DNA of 59,592 bases, from NCBI RefSeq assembly GCF_004362975.1, contig NZ_SNXO01000011.1:1-59592 (forward strand), given 5' to 3'. Of the stretch, positions 54,552 to 59,592 are shown piece after piece. The notes below the pieces were generated by a model. That model had not been told where the DNA came from, did no database searches, and worked only from the letters and a program-made list of their open reading frames with translations. Origin of the DNA: Aminicella lysinilytica. Lineage in GTDB: Bacteria > Bacillota > Clostridia > Peptostreptococcales > Anaerovoracaceae. A program made the position numbers and the translations under genes. The stretch's first letter is position 1. Each line of letters starts with the position of its first letter.

Positions 54552-54791
54552 ATGGGTGATGTTAATGAGTTACTAGAAGAAGCTATTAAGGAAACTGAAA
54601 ACTTGAATGAAGGTGAAGTCTTTCTTGTTAAAGACCTGTTCAAGGGTTATGTATGGAATAGAATACCCAGAAAGGATCGACTTCTGCTTGGGACTTTATT
54701 TTTAAACTACGTAAATAAAATGGAAGGTAATATAAAGGCTATTGAAAAGACCTCATCTAACCAGCAGAGGTACGAAAAGGTTTGTAAATAA
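54552..54791 (+). CDS. DUF1413-family small protein
   Basis: This 79-residue protein has the DUF1413 core FLVKDLFKGYVWNRIPRKDR and LLLGTLFLNYV. Function is unknown; members occur on mobile elements of Firmicutes. AAGGAG is six bases ahead of the ATG. The next gene follows after about 30 bases, in the same orientation. Confidence 0.75.
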   Translation: MGDVNELLEEAIKETENLNEGEVFLVKDLFKGYVWNRIPRKDRLLLGTLFLNYVNKMEGNIKAIEKTSSNQQRYEKVCK

Positions 54792-54820
54792 TTTAACTAT
54801 TCATGAAGGGGGGGATCGTT

Positions 54821-55579
54821 TTGTCATTAATATGTAGGCTGTTTGGTCACAAGTGGAAAGATGGAGTTTGTAATCGCTGTAATAAGAAGAAAGCTGAGTA
54901 TGATGATAAAGTTCAAGCAGCAATAAGCGGGAATAAAGAAATCTTGCAGACAGGTAGGACTTCTGTAGATCAATTAGAGCATGATTTGAAAAAAGCTATA
55001 GCCGATGAGAAAAAAAGTATAAATCCAAAGTTCCACAGAACAGAAAAGGAAGAAGAGTTGTCATTTAATTTCTCACAAAAATGGGCATCGGCAATCCAGA
55101 AATATGAGGATGCCATATATTCTGAGACAGCTAAAGTAGGTACGCTGGATTCTATAGATAAGAATATTGAGCAATGTCATAAAGCTATAGATGCTTTCGA
55201 AGCTTTTAGGAATTACTGTTATAAAAAGAGTAAAGGCGGTCAAATCTATTTTGATGATATGTGGGAACACTGTCACAATTCTAAAGATCCTTGTTTTAGT
55301 TACATTCAAAGCACTAAGGATTACCTTATAGAGCTTACAGAAAATTATGATACATACAAAATTCGTTTTGAGAAAGAGAGTCGGCTTGATACGATTTTAT
55401 TAGATATTATTAGTAACGATAATGGTATTTCTCAACGGAAACTTTACCCGTTAATTCCCGAGGTACCACAAGCCACTATACGTAAGGCGGTAGATGGGCT
55501 TGCTAAAGATGGAAAGATTATTAAAGAAAAGAAAGGCAGTAGTTATACTTTAAGACTTGCTGAGGGTGAGAAAAATTGA
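54821..55579 (+). CDS. Unknown protein with zinc-binding start and winged-helix end
   Basis: No family is recognised. The N-terminus (SLICRLFGHKWKDGVCNRC) has a Cys/His pair followed by CxxC, which could bind zinc. The middle is a charged helical region. The last about 70 residues (DIISNDNGISQRKLYPLIP, then a basic wing) look like a winged helix-turn-helix. TTG 54821 is preferred because AAGGGGGG lies about seven bases ahead; ATG 54803 lies on top of that site. It overlaps the next gene by four bases, so the two probably form a unit. Confidence 0.55.
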   Translation: MSLICRLFGHKWKDGVCNRCNKKKAEYDDKVQAAISGNKEILQTGRTSVDQLEHDLKKAIADEKKSINPKFHRTEKEEELSFNFSQKWASAIQKYEDAIYSETAKVGTLDSIDKNIEQCHKAIDAFEAFRNYCYKKSKGGQIYFDDMWEHCHNSKDPCFSYIQSTKDYLIELTENYDTYKIRFEKESRLDTILLDIISNDNGISQRKLYPLIPEVPQATIRKAVDGLAKDGKIIKEKKGSSYTLRLAEGEKN

Positions 55580-56436
55580 AGAATAGAATCAGCAATTCAC
55601 ATATAGAAGCACTAAGGAAGCAGTTCAAGAAATATTTAAATGATAACTATAAACATCTGAAAGATAAAAGTGTAATTTATAGTGATTCCTTTTATCCTTA
55701 TCGCCATGACATTGGCATGGATTTTTGGGATATATTTATTGACGATAATTCTTTAAGAAAAGCACGTGAACTATTAGAAATTAAGTTCAGCAATGAGAAA
55801 TCCCACAAGAACCCTAGAATGAATTCTTATGGCTATATGCGTACATTCAAAATATTTAAGGAATTTATCGATAATACCTATGGAAGTGTGGATGGCTACA
55901 TAGAATTTGCTAAGACAAATCAGCCTCCCAAGATTGAAAAAATGGTTATTGAAAAAGTTCCTAGAACCAAAAAATCAAAAGACGCAAGACCTGATGTATT
56001 GCGGCCAAGTTGTGAGGAAGTGGATAGGTATTTATTAGCTTGGGAGCAATTAGAAACTTATGCATTACAGGAAAGTGCTTTAAACAAACTCTTTTACCAG
56101 ACTTACCCTGACAATAAAGATATAGATGATGTTCTTGTAAAAGTATCGGTCTTAAGTGACTTTTACAGTACAAATATATTCTCACCATTTAAAGTAGCAA
56201 AGCACATCATCGATTTAGATATTTATGAAAGACTGGCGGCGGGTGATGTTACTTTAGTAAATGAAATAGCAAGAGTCGATATGGATAATGGTACGGTAAA
56301 AAATTTTTATTCCTTTGCAACAAAATACTGTAGCCATCATAAACCTTTGGACTACCCTATTTATGATAGTTATGTAGATAAGCTACTTTGCTATTTCAGA
56401 GATATTGATGTGGTACAATTACGCAGAAATAAATAA
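55576..56436 (+). CDS. Unknown protein, probably shortened at the C-terminus
   Basis: This 286-residue protein starts at TTG 55576, overlapping the preceding stop (TTGA). I recognise no named family. The C-terminal motif SFATKYCSHHKPLDYPIYDS is like one found in helix-hairpin-helix-type proteins of mobile regions, where more sequence normally follows. Here the frame ends 27 residues later (VVQLRRNK), which suggests truncation. A hairpin AATATGCA/TGCATATT follows near 56436-56468. Confidence 0.45.
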   Translation: MKNRISNSHIEALRKQFKKYLNDNYKHLKDKSVIYSDSFYPYRHDIGMDFWDIFIDDNSLRKARELLEIKFSNEKSHKNPRMNSYGYMRTFKIFKEFIDNTYGSVDGYIEFAKTNQPPKIEKMVIEKVPRTKKSKDARPDVLRPSCEEVDRYLLAWEQLETYALQESALNKLFYQTYPDNKDIDDVLVKVSVLSDFYSTNIFSPFKVAKHIIDLDIYERLAAGDVTLVNEIARVDMDNGTVKNFYSFATKYCSHHKPLDYPIYDSYVDKLLCYFRDIDVVQLRRNK

Positions 56437-56519
56437 ATATGCAAAACCAAAGAGAGTTCTGCATATTCGTCTATGGTAAAGAATAAAAATTCATTTAATT
56501 AAGGCTAACCATGAAAAAA

Positions 56520-57545
56520 CTAGAGCAAATAATAGTTGTCAGCTTTAGGAAAGTGAATATTAACCATTGTGTATTTTCCTTCTTCAGATTGAATTGATAT
56601 ATTATGTCCCAGCTTTAAAACCATTTGTTTGGCAAGATAAAGCCCCATTCCGGTAGACTTGGAGTAATTTCTTCCAGTTGAGCCTGTAAACCCTTTCTCA
56701 AATACACGGTTGATGTCCTCAGGTTTGATACCAATTCCAGTGTCCTTAATTCGAAGTAGCTTTTCTTTACTATCCTCTTCAAATATAAAAGAGATAGAGC
56801 CGCCATCATTTGTATACTTTAAAGAATTTGATATAATCTGATCAATTATAAAGCTAAGCCATTTGCTATCACTTTGTACAAATTCCTCTTCATCCCATAT
56901 TGTGAAGGTAATCCGTTTATATATAAACAACTTGGAATGCTTTTTTATACTTTCTCGAATGACCTTATTCAATGATATTTCTGTAATAAAATAGTCCTTT
57001 GAAAAGGAGTCGATACGAGAATAATACAATGCCTGTTCCACATAATTTTCTATTTTGTGTAATTCATCTTCAAACTTATCTACGAGATAATCTACTGTTT
57101 TATCAGCACTATTTCTCATAAGCATAAAGCTTGCCGTAATAGGAAGTTTCACCTCATGAATCCATGACATAATAAAGTCTTGATGTTCTTTTTTCTCATT
57201 ATAAAGCTTTTCAATATCATCCATATAACTACTATGGACTTTTTTTAACAGTTCCATATATAGCTCCTGCTCATAGTTCTGTGGCTGAGGAACTGCTTCC
57301 AATATTTCTTTTTCATCACTATTAATCAATTCATTAAGCTGTTTATAAAAAGAGTTATGATAAAAATAACCTGTAATAATATAGATCGATGCTAGAAATA
57401 TGCAACCTAAGTTTGTATATATAATATTGCCTACAAGTTGCTCTTTATTAGAACTGACCATCATCATAAGTGTTACAAAGGACATCATTATTATGAATAA
57501 TATCAAAAAGTAACGTTTACCTTCTACATATTTTAAAAATTTCAT
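56520..57545 (-). CDS. Intramembrane-sensing histidine kinase (BceS-like)
   Basis: This 341-residue kinase has two N-terminal membrane segments joined by a very short loop (about residues 12-30 and 40-62), typical of Bce-type sensors that receive the signal from an ABC transporter. The phospho-accepting His lies in WIHEVKLPITAS, and the ATPase part has IDQIISNSLKYT (N box), IKDTGIGI (G1) and GSTGRNYSKSTGMGLYLA (G2). It starts in a four-base overlap with the regulator gene. No BceAB-like transporter is adjacent. Confidence 0.85.
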   Translation of the reverse strand: MKFLKYVEGKRYFLILFIIMMSFVTLMMMVSSNKEQLVGNIIYTNLGCIFLASIYIITGYFYHNSFYKQLNELINSDEKEILEAVPQPQNYEQELYMELLKKVHSSYMDDIEKLYNEKKEHQDFIMSWIHEVKLPITASFMLMRNSADKTVDYLVDKFEDELHKIENYVEQALYYSRIDSFSKDYFITEISLNKVIRESIKKHSKLFIYKRITFTIWDEEEFVQSDSKWLSFIIDQIISNSLKYTNDGGSISFIFEEDSKEKLLRIKDTGIGIKPEDINRVFEKGFTGSTGRNYSKSTGMGLYLAKQMVLKLGHNISIQSEEGKYTMVNIHFPKADNYYLL

Positions 57546-58213
57546 CTTATTATATAGCCTTCTCCCTTCATAGTAGCGATATAGTTTTCTTTACCTAGTT
57601 CAGCTAGCTTCTTGCGTATACGAGTGATATTTACTGTCAGAGTATTATCATCTACAAAACTTTCATCTTCCCAAAGGTTGCGCATTATTTTTTCACGGCT
57701 TACTACAGACCCCTTGTTTTGCATAAGTATATTTAGAATTTTAAATTCGTTTTTTGTAAGCTCTGCCTTTTTATCTCCATAAAAAACATCTCCATTATTT
57801 AGGTTTAGCATAATTCCATCATGTTCAATTATTGTAGCAACTGTTTCAGTATATGAGTATGTCCTGCGAAGTAGAGCCTTTATTTTAGTTATCAGAACTT
57901 CCTCATAGAAGGGTTTCTGAATAAAATCATCTCCACCCATATTTATGGACATGACCATGTCCATAGGTGTATTACGAGATGAAATAAATATAATAGGTAC
58001 TTTTGAAATGTCTCTGATTTTATTGCACCAGTAGAATCCATCGTAAACAGGTAGATTTATATCCATTAATACAAGATGGGGATTTTCCTTTAGAAATATT
58101 TCAAGCACCTGGCTAAAGTCATCTAAAATTATAGTTTCATATCCCCATTTTCTCATGCTTTCTCCAATCATGTCTCTAATAATAGGTTCGTCCTCTACAA
58201 TCATTATCTTCAT
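57542..58213 (-). CDS. OmpR-family response regulator (BceR-like)
   Basis: This 223-residue regulator has a receiver domain with acidic pocket MIVEDEP, phospho-acceptor Asp in LVLMDINLP, Thr/Ser switch IFISSRN and Lys in QKPFYEE. A winged helix (LTKNEFKILNILMQN, then VDDNTLTVNITRIRKKL) follows. GGAGG precedes its ATG at 58213. It is the first gene of the pair with the kinase and probably controlled a now-missing antimicrobial-peptide transporter. Confidence 0.88.
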   Translation of the reverse strand: MKIMIVEDEPIIRDMIGESMRKWGYETIILDDFSQVLEIFLKENPHLVLMDINLPVYDGFYWCNKIRDISKVPIIFISSRNTPMDMVMSINMGGDDFIQKPFYEEVLITKIKALLRRTYSYTETVATIIEHDGIMLNLNNGDVFYGDKKAELTKNEFKILNILMQNKGSVVSREKIMRNLWEDESFVDDNTLTVNITRIRKKLAELGKENYIATMKGEGYIIR

Positions 58214-58527
58214 CTCTATTCCTCCAATGGTTAAGAGTTGCTTTAAAATACTGTTTGAATCTATTATACCTTTTTTTCTGAAGAATGTAAGGCTTTAGAA
58301 ACAGCTTGATTGTGTCAAGTGTTTATTGGCAATCCTTCGATCAGTTTTTCTATTTATTTTTCATTTCATATTTTCCAAGAGAAAGAACTTTCAATTTATG
58401 CAAGAAAGGGAACTGAACCAAGCAAAGCCAACGAGAAACTATCTGTACTTAGTGTATATTCTATATTTCGACATATTCTATCATTAATTATCCTGATTTT
58501 TTGTACCACAAATAAACTACAGTTCTG
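58214..58527. other. AT-rich intergenic region upstream of the two-component system
   Basis: On the minus strand TATAAT (near 58263) about 50 bases before the regulator start is a candidate -10 without a good -35. No gene or repeat is recognised in the rest of this 314-base stretch. It should contain the 3' end of the insertion element that follows. Confidence 0.35.
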
Positions 58528-59568
58528 TTACACCGCAAATGCTTTACGGAATAGCTTTCTTGCATTTGTCTGCACAGCCTCTAGAATAGGCATATGATGA
58601 TTGATTATATCAATGTATGGATTACCCTTTCCGTCTTTCTTAGGTGCCTTTGCTGCACTCAACGTTTTCATGATTTCTTCTATCGGTTCTGCCATTATGA
58701 TACCATCTGTGTAACGTTCTATAGTTTCTGCCAGTTCTTTGTTCTCGCGGCAGGCGAGCAACTTTGCCATGTTGTTAGCTCCGTTTTTTGACCATCTTCT
58801 ACGCCCTTCCTTCATCCGTAGGGTTATGGTTGTACAGTTCTGGTTCTCCTGTACCCCCATGTTTTTATATTTGATGCCCTCAGGTGGCTCCGGATAATTA
58901 TCTCGTTGTTTCTGCCATGGTGTCAGACCTTCTCTGTTGTTTTTCAGATAATCATAAAGCTCTCTGGCCTTTTGACTTCGTTTGTCTTTTTTATCATTGC
59001 TCTCAACACTGTCTGCATAAATACTGATATATTCAAACATTTCATCATACTTACCATCTTCAAATAACCTATTTATTTCCTTCTGTACGTCTGCTGTATC
59101 TATGTTTTTCTTTATGCTCTGATGGATATGGAAGCGGTCTAGTTGAAATACGGTATCTGGCTCATAAGGTTCCCTGATCCAACTTCCTCCATCTCCATTT
59201 AACACCCTTACCTCTATTTCATCAGCATTATAAATGCTTCTAATCCGTCCTTCCCTTTTGGCATGGAATTCATCGCTTTTTTCCATACCTGCTATTATAG
59301 TTTTCCCACTTAATCGACTACAACTTTTTCCGTCATCAATCCAACCTTCATACATAGTAGCAATCTTCATTTCCTGCTTTGGAATCTTTTTATGATCTTT
59401 TCCTTGCATTTTTAGCCAGACTCCATCCATTTCCTCGAAGAGTAGTTTTATCTCTTTCTGGCCTATTCTACCAGTTACATTCATTTCTTTTACCCTGTTG
59501 AATATTTCACAGTAGGAGCCCCAGAGCGGATCTATGATCCGCTCCAGTAACTCTCTTAAGAAAACCAC
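58528..59568 (-). pseudogene. ISLre2-family (UPF0236) transposase, 5'-truncated
   Basis: The 346 residues match the middle and C-terminal parts of ISLre2-type transposases (FEEMDGVWLKMQGKDH, MKIATMYEGW, FQLDRFHIHQSI, and a C-terminus with ENQNCTTITLRMKEGRRRWS). Family members are about 450-480 residues and begin with about 120 more. Immediately upstream on this strand there is an in-frame TGA near 59575, so this copy is truncated or frameshifted; the missing part may lie beyond the window edge. Confidence 0.75.
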
Positions 59569-59592
59569 CGGTTCTCCTCATGGCCCCACATT

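Overview
The window looks like a chromosome segment of an anaerobic, amino-acid-fermenting member of the Clostridia. The grounds are a pyruvate:ferredoxin oxidoreductase, NfnAB-type ferredoxin:NADP oxidoreductase, an EFR1-type flavodoxin/ferredoxin, a 3-keto-5-aminohexanoate cleavage enzyme of lysine fermentation, sigma-54 regulators with a diaminohexanoate-dehydrogenase-like sensor, the Firmicute murB/PHP/rapZ/whiA block and a dlt operon. A placement near Peptostreptococcales/Anaerovoracaceae is inference from gene content only. Positions 1 to about 49,500 have moderate GC and look like core chromosome. From about 49,510 to the end the DNA is clearly AT-richer and consists of mobile-element pieces and broken genes.

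Layout: 1-400, tail of an unknown gene, hairpins and a promoter; 413-7495, redox operon (duplicated RnfB-like polyferredoxin, PFOR, NfnA, NfnB); 7588-8358 (-), EFR1 ferredoxin; 8523-12561, pstSCAB-phoU with a circularly permuted PstS; 12562-13320, a dispersed repeat followed by a 31-bp phased array of CGCAC/GTGCG half-sites; 13322-14866 (-), NhaC-type transporter behind a sigma-54 promoter; 15142-22069, two paralogous sigma-54 activators flanking a LysP-type permease; 22085-28933, an unusual 1604-residue HD/nucleotidylyltransferase/GNAT/phosphoribosyltransferase protein with an LDH-like and a flavodoxin-like partner; 29036-30913, D-serine dehydratase and a YfcE phosphodiesterase; 31384-37536, a small unknown gene, an AI-2E family exporter, murB, PHP, rapZ, kce and whiA; 37700-41652, an MMPL transporter and its exported partner; 41963-46209, dltABCD plus a tiny dltX; 46415-49502, DEAD-box helicase and rlmD; 49765-51132, XRE regulator and a helicase remnant; 51482-53633, IS21-family element; 53833-56436, recombinase remnant and small unknown genes; 56520-58213 (-), Bce-type two-component system without its transporter; 58528-59568 (-), truncated ISLre2-type transposase.

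Links between genes: the first operon couples pyruvate oxidation to ferredoxin and NADPH. The two Kdd-like sigma-54 activators, the LysP-like permease, the sigma-54-dependent NhaC-type transporter and the separately promoted kce gene point to regulated lysine uptake and fermentation. The most unusual items are the phased half-site array at 12783-13136, an intergenic repeat family whose copies conserve base-pairing by compensatory changes, the permuted PstS and the 1604-residue multidomain protein with its two oxidoreductase-like neighbours. No rRNA, tRNA or CRISPR array was recognised.
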